DNA of 23,112 nt from NCBI GenBank assembly GCA_024195585.1, contig SWBL01000538.1, positions 1 to 23,112 of the forward strand. Reading direction: 5' to 3'. A program made the position numbers and the translations under genes. Positions within the stretch are counted from its first letter, which is position 1. Each line of letters begins with the position of its first letter. Below, piece by piece: positions 1 to 9,825 of the stretch. The notes under the pieces are model-generated. The model was given only the letters and a program-made list of their open reading frames with translations. It had not been told where the DNA came from and did no database searches. The stretch comes from Aureobasidium sp. EXF-3400. Lineage: Eukaryota; Ascomycota; Dothideomycetes; Dothideales; Saccotheciaceae.

Positions 1-95
1 GCGCGTACCTCCCAGCAGCGAACACGGAGAAGGAAGCGCAGGACATCAGACTGCTTCTTCTTCTGGAGCTCTTCGACGTATTTGAGGGCACCCAT
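1..95 (-). CDS. RPL15: Large-subunit ribosomal protein eL15 (RPL15), 5' end only
   Basis: Structural protein of the cytosolic 60S ribosomal subunit. The minus strand encodes 29 residues starting [18 protein letters not shown] and ending RVRCWE, which is the strongly conserved eL15 N-terminus. The coding exon is 9-95 and is followed by a GTACGC donor at 8-3, so the gene continues beyond the left edge; the full protein is usually about 200 aa. The start at 95 sits in a good context (CCAAAGATGGG). The short stretch matches the family so closely that the call is firm despite truncation. It lies downstream of, and on the same strand as, the glutathione transferase. Confidence 0.92.
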   Translation of the reverse strand, partial: MGALKYVEELQKKKQSDVLRFLLRVRCWEVR

Positions 96-630
96 CTTTG
101 GCAACTGTCAGCGAATGGCGACTCTTTCCAGGCAACTGCAATCAATCCGTTTGATGCAGAGATTCGACGTACTGTTACGGTATTGGGGAAGCTGGGTCGT
201 TAGTTTTCGTGGTCGCGGACGAATCGAGAAGGAAGGAAATCTTCAGACTGGCGACTTCCCATTTTTGCAGGTTGTGCGCAAATTTCTTGGCACAACGCCA
301 AGCCGCCACCAACCGAACCACTCGAGGAGTGTTTGGACCCTTCGACTTTGTTGCAAACCATCAAGTCTGGAATTATGGCGGCAGACAAACATTTATGCGG
401 CGACTCGATGCTGTCCTGAATCACAGTTGACTGAGACTGAATGCGTGATCACTTTGGAAGAGAAAGAGTAATTGATTCAGAAACTCACTGATGATGAGAA
501 CTTGGTCACTTGCTCAAAACTATGTATTCTGCCGTTGCCGTATGCCTCATACCTAGTCATTTCACATCATGCATATCACAGTCTGCTTTCTTTAGCCTCC
601 CTTCTTGACCGATCATACCGCAAGCACCGC
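96..630. promoter_or_regulatory. 535-bp spacer: eL15 promoter/leader and GST 3' end
   Basis: No credible gene is visible: the open frames here lack family motifs and overlap on both strands. Because eL15 and the GST both read leftwards, this spacer must hold the eL15 promoter and leader and the GST 3'UTR. On the minus strand a GTACGT donor (172-167) and a CTGACAG acceptor ending at 105 could frame a 68-bp 5'UTR intron, 9 nt upstream of the ATG. A TATA-like ATAAATG occurs near 390-400 on the minus strand. These sites are inferred from sequence only. Confidence 0.5.
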
Positions 631-1459
631 TTACTTAGCAGCCTCCTTCATCTTGGCCACACGAGCCGATGTTCTCTTAACAACATCTTCCTCGTTCCAG
701 ATAGTCAGAGCACTGGGGAGCTCGACAACAGCCTTGGCCCACTTTCCAGTGTTTGGCAGAGCCTCGATGGACTTCTTGAGCGATGAAGGAATAAGGTTAC
801 CTTCCTTGGAGAAAGCAAAGAAGCGAATCAGGAAGGGTGCGATAATAGCCTGGAGTCACGTCTTCAGTCAGTGCCATTCTTCACGAATGTGGATGCTAGA
901 CAAAACATACCTCAGCGAGAGTGGGCTTGTCCTTGCCGCCAAAGAAGGGAGCAGCGTTTGCCAACAGAGGCTCAATCTCCTTCTCGATAGCAGCAACAGT
1001 TTCCTTGGCCAGCTTCTCTTTCTCTTCGCCCTCGGCCTTCATCAGAGGGTACAGGTTGCCCTGAACCTTTGTGTTCCAAGTATCGACGAAGAAAGCCAGT
1101 CTAGCTCTGAACAGCGGAGCGAAAGGGTCGTGCAAGCTGCCGGGTAGCAAATGTGAAGGACGGGCGTCTGCGAGGAATTGTGCGACAATGCTCGACTCGG
1201 TGATGATTTCCTCGTCGTAGAGGCCGGGGACGGTATACTTGATCGAGGGTACGAGACCGCGGGGGTTGATGTCAAGGTACCATTGCTCGCGAGGCTTGTC
1301 CAGGTCGATGATGACCTCTTCGAAGTCCAGACCCAGCTCTTCAAGGGTGATGTGGGCGCGGTGAGCGAAAGGACAGAGATGGTTGGTGTAGAGAGTGATC
1401 TTGGGCTGGATGCCCTTGGTCTCGCCGTCGTTGCTTTCGCCGTTCGTGTAGCTTGCCAT
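631..1459 (-). CDS. Glutathione S-transferase, omega-like
   Basis: Cytosolic GST, probably a thiol transferase/dehydroascorbate-reductase type enzyme using glutathione. Two exons, 911-1459 and 631-849, joined over a 61-bp intron (donor GTATGT, acceptor CAG), give 255 aa. The thioredoxin fold spans about residues 20-95. CPFAHR at 29-34 carries the omega-type catalytic Cys29. V70-P71 in NPRGLVPS is the cis-proline that binds the glutathione backbone. E88-S89 in TESSIVAQF is the gamma-glutamyl contact. The helical C-terminal domain follows (about 110-240). The ATG at 1459 is in good context (AATCATGGC). Length is normal for the family. Whether it detoxifies substrates handled by the nearby ABC pump is only a suggestion from proximity. 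The subclass is less certain than the family. Confidence 0.9.
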
Positions 1460-1905
1460 GATTGCTGTACGTGTATGAATTGGGTTTGTGAAATGTGGTA
1501 TGGTGCACGAGGGTGTGAGAGATCTATTTAGATGTTTTGCAATATGTCGTGATCTTCATAGGTGGGGTTTACCACTTCGTCATCAATGGATTTAAGCGGA
1601 TTTATAATCTTGTCCAATTTATCCGTCGGCTTCGGAGCAATACCAGACCAGAAGTGACACGATACAGGAGGCGTGCAAGAAGGTCGTGAGAGGAGTGAAG
1701 GATACATGTTGGTCGAGAAATGAAGTCCCTGATTACCAATAAAGTCTTCGAGACTCGGACCTGGTATGTCGAGAATGCCTTGAGGGATTGACCTCCGTAT
1801 ACCGCTTTGAAGACGCAACAAGTGGGTGTCCATGAAGACGACCGGTCAAGCGAGCCAGGTTAAGCTGTAGAGGTTCGATTCTGTCTTGGGGTTTCTTACT
1901 CGACA
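1460..1905. promoter_or_regulatory. 446-bp spacer: GST promoter and 3' end of the regulator
   Basis: Both flanking genes read leftwards, so this contains the GST promoter and the transcription-factor 3'UTR. A TATA-like AT-rich stretch lies at about 1600-1608, about 145 bp upstream of the GST start. A 101-codon minus-strand frame at 1528-1833 has no recognisable motif and I do not call it a gene. Confidence 0.45.
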
Positions 1906-4283
1906 TTATAGCGTTCCGAAAGCCAGCCAGTTATCGTTCATAAAGTCCATATTTGTATCCATCCAAGTTTGAAAGTCTTCAGGAAACGCAACATCGCTCA
2001 GCGACTGATCAAAATCGGTCGTTTGTTGCATGGTGCTCACTGTAAGTGTCCGGCCTGCGTTACTGGAAGTCCGATGCTCGTGGTCAGCACGCAATCGAGC
2101 CGCGACAAAGTGTTTGGCGAGATTGTAAAAGGCATGGCACAACTGTTGGAAGCGTTGCAGAGGCTCACGCTGATTTTTATCGTTGAGCCATTCAATCGAT
2201 GCCACAAAGTCTTCGAGGAGCTTTAGATCATCGATATTTAGGTCTGTGACGACATTGCGGAAGAGCACGATGAAGGACGTGAATGGACACAACATAATCG
2301 ACCTGGAAGAGTTAGAAGGGCCATTATAAATTGGGTGCGAATTGACTTACCAAGTCATATATTCGAGTTTGAATTCTGAGCCCATAAACTCTGCCTTTTT
2401 GCTGCAACTGTAGTGGACCTGCATGGTTGATCTTGCGGCTTGTAACGAAAGGTGTTGAGCATTCGATACTTCAGGCATAGCTCGATAGACGAGCGTGAAC
2501 AGACTGTACAGAATAACATCACTGCTCTCTTTATAGAAGGAGGTATATTCCTGAAGCCATCCTGGTTCTGCAAAGCACTGAGCAGAGACTATAGTCAGTC
2601 GTGTAACGAAAACGTGAATATCAGTAAACACTAACCTTTTGATTCATCGATAAGATCTCGTGTATCTTGATGATGAATTCTTGACCTTGTATCTGTCGTT
2701 CGGACAGAGCTTTGATGCTTCCAGGTGCGTAGAGCTTGTCGTAGATTGCACCCTGTGATCGTGAGCGATTGGGGGTTGAGATAGTTGACTTCTACCTACC
2801 TGAATCTTTGCCATCTCAAGCGAGAGGCTCAACCACTCAGCCAACTTGGCAGTCTTGTAGTCGAAAGGCTCTTGATTACTCCATATGTCGAAAATATCTT
2901 TGGCCGAAGTGGAAATGTCGAAGTCTTGTAGCGCGGATGATCGACCAAGTCGAAGTGACAAAGACTTGTCGATGAAGTATACTGACCAGAACAACATAGC
3001 GCGCTTCTCGTACAGCTTAGTATCGCCGCTTCTATCAGGAATCAAGCGATGGTATCCCAAGGACTGACACAAACGTGCTGCAGTGCTCGTTAGTGTCCAA
3101 GCGGCATTTATATCGGCGGTGTATATAGCATATGCGGCCTGTGTTTAGTCAGAGATTTGATGTTCCAGTCAAACATAACGTAAGTTCACTCACAGCAGAT
3201 GAGAGCGCTGCAATATTGATGTCCGTAGGATCCAAGAACAGGTTATAGGAAGAGATGCAAGTTGCTAGATGTCTATGACAGATCGGAACATAGGCAGCGT
3301 ATTCTGACATGTTCAGTCCTGCCCTCTGCATGACTGGATTACCCTCCAGGAGCCAACACAGTGCGCAATACACCAAGATGGATATGGCCAGCGGGCATGT
3401 TGAGGGTGAGTGACAAAATTCGTCGTACATCTTGTAAAAATCTTGGACATCATCGAAGAGCCACCAGGTGAACATGTCATGCAAATCATCCGCTACCACA
3501 ATTATCAGTATCAGAACAGACTCATGAGTAATTTGGCTTTCGTACCCTCAACATGAGCAAAAAGTTTCAGTATCACATCGCGTGGAGGTAGTTCCGAGTG
3601 CTGAAGATCGTCTGGCGACCCAACTCGAGACAATAAATTGAGGCTAGGAGGTTCAGAGCGGTGCTTCTCTAGTAGATTTCGTAGCGCTGCGAGAGCATTG
3701 ACTGTGTTAGGATCGTTGCGGATAGTCGTTGGTGCAGCCTCCAGTAAATGTTGCAAGGCTTCATGAGCTTGTCTGGAATGTGCTACCAAAGAAGATTCTC
3801 CCTCGAACTGTTCGACTTGAGGAGTAGGTATTGGCACAGAAGCGCTCGGTGCAGGTGTGAATTCAACAGACGACGGTCCAGACTGTGTATCCCCAGGAGT
3901 CTTTGCTGTCGATGCCAATAGCTGTAACAATTTTTCTATGCTTTCAAGACGCTGCTCCATTCGATCAATCTTCTGTTCACTGATACCAATTAGATACATG
4001 CTCAATGCACTAAGCTCTATTAAAAAGTTCGCTTACTATTGATTAGAGATAAGCACTCTAGATCTTGGTTTGGTTATGTCATTGCTTCGGCTAGTGATTT
4101 TACATGCTACTCCAGCAGTCTTACAATTGGAGCAAGGAGTAGTCTTGTCGCAACGAATCTTGCGGGTTCGACAAGTATCGCACTACTGTATGTTAGCGTG
4201 AGAATGGTACATAGATCAAATAGACATACTGCTCTGGGCAGTGACTTGCTGAAAGCAGTCGATCCTTCCTCAGAATCTGTCAT
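1906..4283 (-). CDS. Zn2Cys6 fungal transcription factor
   Basis: Nuclear DNA-binding regulator. Eight exons (4230-4283, 4037-4182, 3546-3979, 3194-3492, 2800-3138, 2636-2752, 2351-2577, 1906-2302) join in frame to give 670 aa; the introns are 47-58 bp. Cys19, 22, 29, 35, 38 and 45 form a CX2CX6CX5CX2CX6C binuclear zinc cluster. A linker and a short coiled coil (about 67-88, YEQKIDRMEQRLESIEKLL) follow, consistent with dimer binding to CGG half-sites. The fungal_trans middle homology region covers about 210-460, with the typical LCQSLGYHR (334-342) and a FWSVYFIDKSLSLRLGR block near 360. The start at 4283 gives a 17-residue lead into the cluster; an in-frame ATG at 4427 is an alternative. It diverges from the ABC transporter, so it may be that gene's regulator (inference). 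The target and ligand cannot be read from the sequence. Confidence 0.93.
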
Positions 4284-4337
4284 CCTCAGCCGTGACACCT
4301 TCAATACCGCCAGTAACCTATAGCCTTGTGTATATTT

Positions 4338-4364
4338 CGGATCCCGAGAATGACCGGAAATCCG
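4338..4364. promoter_or_regulatory. Two adjacent CGG/CCG inverted repeats
   Basis: CGGATCCCG at 4338-4346 (3-bp spacer) and CGGAAATCCG at 4355-4364 (4-bp spacer) lie 55-81 bp upstream of the chosen transcription-factor start. The spacers are shorter than those of the best-known zinc-cluster sites, so they are candidates only. If the upstream ATG at 4427 is the true start, they would fall inside coding sequence. Confidence 0.4.
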
Positions 4365-4580
4365 AAGTGGTAAGATTGACGGTGTTTTAAAGCATAGGAT
4401 TGATGTCACTCTCTTTTCAAGACCCACCAGACAGCTTCTCCAGTGAATATATCGTCCGGGCCAAGACTAGGCGCGCGGCAGCCTGCAAACTTGCTTAGGC
4501 AGAAGTGATGAAGTCGGCATAATCAGACGAGGTGTCGGAAACTGAAAAGAGGTGGATGGTTTGATTTGATAGCTCGGGGG

Positions 4581-4588
4581 TCCGCGGA
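4581..4588. promoter_or_regulatory. TCCGCGGA palindrome, PDRE-like
   Basis: A perfect 8-bp palindrome identical to the yeast pleiotropic drug response element bound by the Zn2Cys6 proteins Pdr1/Pdr3. It lies 297 bp from the regulator start and 319 bp from the transporter start, almost exactly in the middle. The match is exact; the function here is inferred. Confidence 0.5.
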
Positions 4589-4644
4589 CAGCGAACTGCG
4601 ACTTTTCTCCCCACAGCGTCTTCTTCTGTATAGAGAACGCCATC

Positions 4645-4845
4645 ATGGCTGATTTGAGTACTATTCCATCCCTTACAGAACGTCAGATCATCAGCTACGT
4701 CCTACAATATCTCGTCTACCAACCCGGAAGCCGCGCGCCGCGAATGACTCAATTTCGATCGACGACAACATCAAACCATTACCACTGGTCGCAGCGGCGC
4801 AGCAAGGAGCGTGTCGGTCTGTGGGATGTGGCCTTCGAGATATAA
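4645..4845 (+). other. Possible 66-codon upstream ORF in the transporter leader
   Basis: ATG at 4645 in a fair context (CATCATGG) opens 66 codons beginning MADLSTIPSLTERQ and stops 62 nt before the transporter start. I recognise no family. If the mRNA starts upstream of it, it could dampen translation of the pump. It could equally be chance, or lie upstream of the transcription start. Confidence 0.3.
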
Positions 4846-4907
4846 CAGTATATCTGCTGCTTGAAATTCACGATGCAGTTTCACACGCAAACCTTGAATC
4901 GACCAGG

Positions 4908-7900
4908 ATGTCAGATAGCGAGAAGGCAGTCGCAAACTCGACAGGAGAGGTAGCAAAGACTCAAGGATGGTCTGCCTATTTTGTATGTGTATTGTAGGGT
5001 CGCGATTATCGATGGATTTTTACTAATCTTTTGAAGCGGGTGTTTCGGTATACCGATCGACTGAGCAAGTTACTGTATGCTATCGGTATACTCTGTATGG
5101 CTACTTCGGGCACAGCGTTGCCTCTGCTTGACTTGATTTTTGGTCAATTCGTCAATACTTTCAACGTAAGTGTCGATAGGTCTCCCTCAGAGCAGCAAGC
5201 GATGGATAGTCGTATTGACAAGTTTCGTTAGGACTTTGCCCAAGGTAATATCACTGTCGGCCACTTTCGTTCCGAGATTGCACGGGCTAGGTATTGCTAC
5301 TCAAAAGAGTGTTGAGAAAACAAAGACTGACTGTTTTAGTCTGTACCTTATGTACTTGGCAATCGCAAAGTTGGTTGTCTTCTATGTCGGAACAGTGACC
5401 ATCTCGTTCGCGGCAATGCGAACGGTCAGAGCATTGCGTATCGACTGTGTCGATAAGACTTTGAGGCAAGAGATTGCTTTCTTCGACAATGGTGACACGG
5501 GTGCCATCGCTGTGAAACTGAACACTTTCTCTAGTCACATACAACTGGGCATTGCAGAAAAATTAGGCCTCGTAGTGCAAGCGATCAGTGCGCTGATTAC
5601 CGCCTTCATCGTGGCTCTTGCAGTGCAGTGGAAACTTGCTCTCATCACTATCTGCATTATACCAGCCATTGTTATCACAACTGGCATTGGTGTTGCTATC
5701 GACGCCTCACAGGAGAACAGATGCATGAAGTTATATGCCAAAGCAGGTTCGTTTGCAGCGGAGACATTTTCGAGTATCCGTGTGGTCCATGCCTACTGGT
5801 CTCAGCCAAGGATGATTGAAGGGCACAATCGAATTCTGGACGACGCCAGAAGAGAAGGTCTGCGAAAGTCACTGAATTGGGGCTTGCTCTACGCCAATGA
5901 GTTCTTTTTCGTCTATGCTGGCTATGGATTAGCTTTCTGGCAAGGCATTCGCATGTATGCCAGTGGAGAGATTGAAGCCCCTGGCAAGATCATAACGTAT
6001 GTTGTTATATCGTCTCTCAGACATCTCTGATTGCTGACGGATCATAGGGTGATTTTCGCTGTTCTTGTTGCCGCGCAATCTGTGACTCAGGTCGCGCCTC
6101 AGATGCAGGTCATTGGTACGTATCCACGGTGACTCTTGCCAAACTATTCTAACTCGTACTGTAGCCAAAGCGGCCAGTAGTGCTGAGGAACTTCTCGAAG
6201 TGATTGACAGAAAGTCGCTTCTGGACCCCTTGGAGCACAAAGGAGATCGTCCTGAGTCAATCCAAGGAGAAATAGAGCTCACTGCCATCAACTTTACTTA
6301 TCCTTCCAGACCAGACATTCGAGTTCTCGACAACTTTTCACTGAAAGTTCCCGCAAAGAGCACCATTGCTCTTGTCGGTGCATCGGGATCTGGAAAGTCT
6401 ACTGTGGTAGGCTTGATGGAGCGTTGGTACGAGCCAGAATCCGGGACTATCAAAATCGATGGGCGAGATGTCCGCGATCTTGACGTCCAGTGGCTTCGCA
6501 CTCAAGTCAGATTTGTACAACAAGAGCCGGTACTCTTCAACACAACGATATATCAGAACGTACGACTAGGCCTTGTAGGCGCAGCAGATCTGCCAGAGAA
6601 CGAGATCGAGGCGAGAGTGGTAGAAGCCTGCCGAGATGCAAATGCAGACAACTTCATCAGAAACCTTCCCGATGGATACCAGACTGTCGTCGGCGAGAGA
6701 GCCAGCAGACTTTCCGGAGGGCAGAAGCAGCGAATCGCGATTGCTAGAAGCATCATATCAAACCCCAGTATCCTCCTCTTGGACGAAGCTACTAGTGCTC
6801 TGGATCCAGAAGCCGAATACCAAGTCCAGAGTGCATTGGATCGACTGCAAGGCTCAAGAACCACAGTCGTTATCGCACACAAGCTCTCGACGGTCAAGAA
6901 TGCTGACCGAATTGTGGTCCTTGACAAGGGCATCATCAAAGAGCAAGGCACCCACGCCGAGTTGCTGGAGCAAAAAGGCGCCTACTATCGCCTGGTAATG
7001 GCACAAGATCTTGGAAATGATGACAACGGTGCGGCCGCGAAAAACGATGCTATCGCTACGGATACGGAAGTCGGTCGAGGTCTTTCACGCAAAGAGTCCC
7101 ATGGTGTTGGACAAGAAAGTACTAAGCCATCAGACGAAGGCGGCCATACATTGGGCTACAGTTTGCTGAAGTGTTTCGGCATCATCATCAAAGAACGCCG
7201 AGATTGCTGGACCAATCTGTTCATCATCACAATTGCTTGCGTTGTTGGCGGTCTGACCTACCCAGCTCTTGCCATTTTGATTAGCAGGCTTATCACCACC
7301 TTCCAACTTCAGGGATCCGAGCTGACGAATCGCGGAAACTTCTACGCTCTGATGCTCTTCGTTGTGGCGATAATCAATGGCATTCTGTACTTCGTTGCTG
7401 GTTATGTTTCCAACTTAGTTGTACAGGTAAGTAAATTCGCACCCATTCACGGACGGATCTCGGCAGACCTACGCGTGTTCAATAGTCAACAGACAACCAC
7501 TGATACTTGGACAGGTTATCTCGAGGCAGTACCGCGAAGACATGTTCAAAAATACCATCTACCAAGACATGGAATATTTCGACCAGCCTGAGAACGGAAC
7601 CGGAGCCATTGTATCTCGCTTGTCACAGGCGCCTGCAAATCTCCTTGAGCTCATTGGCATTACTTCTGCCCTGCTTCTTATCGTCTTGATCATGCTAGTG
7701 TCTTCTGCAGTCACAGCCATCGTCTTTGGATGGAAGCTGGGACTCGTCGCCATCTTCACTATCATGATACCTGTAGTCGGCATGGGATATTGCCGCCTCA
7801 AAATGGAGATACGACTGGAAGAAGCCACGGAAAGGCTCTTTTCGGATAGTGCAGCCACTGCTTCGGAGGCAGTGTCAGCAATTCGGACTGTGGCTTCGCT

Positions 7901-9014
7901 CGCTCTTGAGCAACACATCATCGACCGTTACCAATCGCAACTTAAGAATATCACCAAGAGGTCGAGTAAAATGCTGCTCACCACGAATCTGTTCTTTGCT
8001 GTGGCTCAGGCCATCGAGTTTGCTGCTATGGCACTGGCGTTGTGGTACGGAGCACGCCTCATGTCCTATGGAGAATACAGCACGAACCAATTTTTCACTG
8101 TGTTCATTGCGGTCGTTTTCGCTGCTGAGGGCTCAGTCCAGTTCATTGCTTACAGTACCTCGTTGTCTAAAGCACGTGCTGGTGCGAATGAGATACTTTG
8201 GCTCCGATCGCAAAATCCGCGCATAGGTATACACGATCATTGTTCTCAGACACACAGCAGCGAAAAGGAGCCAAAAGATTCAGCCACCTTTGAACTGGAG
8301 AAGGTCGAATTTGCATATAGCACCCGACCTGAGAACACCATCATCAAGGGCTTGGATATTGAAGTCCACCCTGGCGAATTCGTCGCTTTCGTCGGTGCCT
8401 CAGGATGTGGCAAGTCGACCGTGGTTTCACTCTTGGAGCGATTCTACGAGCCATCTGCCGGAAAGATCAAGCATCACAATCAAGAAGTCAGAGATTACTG
8501 TCCTCGGAAGTACAGAGATGGCATTGCATACGTGCAGCAAGAACCAAGTCTGTTCGACACGAGCGTCCGCGAAAACATTCTTCTCGGAACAATCAACTTA
8601 GCCTCAGACGCTGAAGTCGAAGCCGCGTGTCATCAAGCCAATATCTGGGATTTTGTCTCTTCCCTTCCCGAAGGCCTAGAGACTGCTTGTGGAGCTGGTG
8701 GCACGAGGTTGTCCGGTGGTCAACGCCAACGTATATCAATCGCAAGAGCACTTATTCGACAACCTCAAGTGTTACTGCTTGATGAAGCTACGTCAGCGCT
8801 GGATACCGAGTCGGAGAAGCTGGTGCAGGCAGCTGTTGCTCAAGCTTCAACTGGTCGGACCACCATCGCTATTGCACATCGACTTTCTACCATCAAAGAT
8901 GCAGATAGGATCTTTGTGTTGAACCAGGGAACTGTCGTTGAACAGGGTACTCATGTGGAGTTGATCGAGCAAAAGGGAGTGTACTATAAACTTTGCCAGT
9001 CACAATCGTTGTAG
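4908..9014 (+). CDS. ABCB/MDR-type multidrug ABC transporter
   Basis: Full-length ATP-driven membrane exporter with TMD-NBD-TMD-NBD order. Seven exons (4908-4982, 5037-5165, 5232-5290, 5340-5996, 6048-6115, 6165-7426, 7515-9014) join in frame to 1249 aa; introns are 49-88 bp. NBD1 has Walker A GASGSGKST at 401-409, a Q-loop near 448, signature LSGGQ at 512-516, Walker B ILLLDE ending at E537 and the switch His568. NBD2 has GASGCGKST at 1044-1052, LSGGQ at 1149-1153, LLLDE ending at E1174 and His1205. Both sites look catalytically complete, each with an A-loop Tyr. Hydrophobic segments lie in about 35-330 and 700-980, as in type I exporters. The ATG at 4908 is the first in frame and leads directly into SAYFRVFRYTDRLSKL. 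Substrate is unknown; drugs, toxins or a secondary metabolite are possible. A dedicated divergent regulator is the main clue. Confidence 0.95.
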
Positions 9015-9825
9015 AGTAGATATCACTATCGTGTATAGACTTCCACATACCGTGCGTACCTTAGTAGCTACTGAGGCAAGCCTCATCGCGACTTTTGCAG
9101 AGATTCGTTGATATCCATAACTTTGTGCAAGCTGTGCTATGCTCGACATAGTGATGCACGATTTATCCACAATCGATCACCAGAGGTCAGGGTGGTATCA
9201 CTTACAACGAGCTCAAGCTATATTTTGACAATTTGTCACTCACAGCAAGCTCAAATACGGGTTCTATTCTTTTGGTATGCTTTATAGGTTGTTTGTTGTG
9301 CGCGGAAGTAGTAAACATGTGGTTAGCATACGTTGTGGTTGGTGTATCGCGGTTTTATGATCCAGATAGCAGTGCGGCCAGAAACGTCCACAGCTTTGCC
9401 CAACTCCAGATGGTCAACTTTGAGCAAGAGATAGTGAACAACCTTAAGATACACGCAAGAAGAGTAAACACATGTATCATAGAAGCAAGGAGCATGTTTG
9501 GATTCATGAAAAATATTGGTTCAATAGTAAGATTGGTGATAATCGACACGCTCTCGCTAAAAATGGACATAAGAAAACTTTTTGTACCAAAGCACACTGT
9601 CTCTTCCTTTCCTCTTTATTTTCGAGGATAGAGATGTTGCGGAGATGACCCTTCATTCCTGCCACACGCTGTACATATCATCGCGCGTTCCTTTCGCCCC
9701 TATAGGTCTCGTTCGTAATTGTCACCTCTATGTCGAGGAGATGCAAGTTGGGTATCTTCTAAGGTTGGACCATGTCGGGCCCGGGTATTCTTTTTTGTTG
9801 TTGTGTCGTCGCGGTGGTTCCGAGT
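9015..9825. other. 811-bp convergent intergenic region
   Basis: Lies between the 3' ends of the ABC transporter and the FKBP gene. It is more AT-rich than the flanking genes. A 132-codon frame at 9233-9631 has no ATG at its start and no recognisable domain. I see no tRNA, repeat or gene remnant here. Confidence 0.5.

Larger units (their letters stand above)
4284..4907. promoter_or_regulatory. Shared divergent promoter of the Zn2Cys6 factor and the ABC transporter
   Basis: This 624-bp region lies head-to-head between the two start codons. It contains CGG-N3-CCG at 4338-4346, CGG-N4-CCG at 4355-4364, the palindrome TCCGCGGA at 4581-4588, TGACTCA at 4745-4751, and a 66-codon open frame with its own ATG at 4645-4845. 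CGG-type repeats are the usual binding sites of Zn2Cys6 dimers, so autoregulation and regulation of the pump are plausible. No binding is shown by the sequence itself. Confidence 0.7.

Noticed and set aside
1528..1833. 101-codon minus-strand ORF between GST and the regulator
   Set aside because: No recognisable motif or TM pattern; it lies where the GST promoter must be.
1860..1895. tRNA T-arm-like sequence AGGTTCGATTCTG
   Set aside because: Flanks do not pair as an acceptor or anticodon stem and there is no matching A box.
4771..4956. Minus-strand 61-codon ORF over the transporter start
   Set aside because: Overlaps the pump leader and exon 1 on the opposite strand without any motif.
5170..6030. 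Separate 286-aa protein inside the transporter
   Set aside because: It is exon 4 of the ABC gene with intron read-through at both ends; splice sites join it to the neighbours in frame.
9233..9631. 132-codon plus-strand ORF in the convergent spacer
   Set aside because: Opens with TTG rather than ATG, has no recognisable domain and sits in AT-rich presumed 3'UTR.
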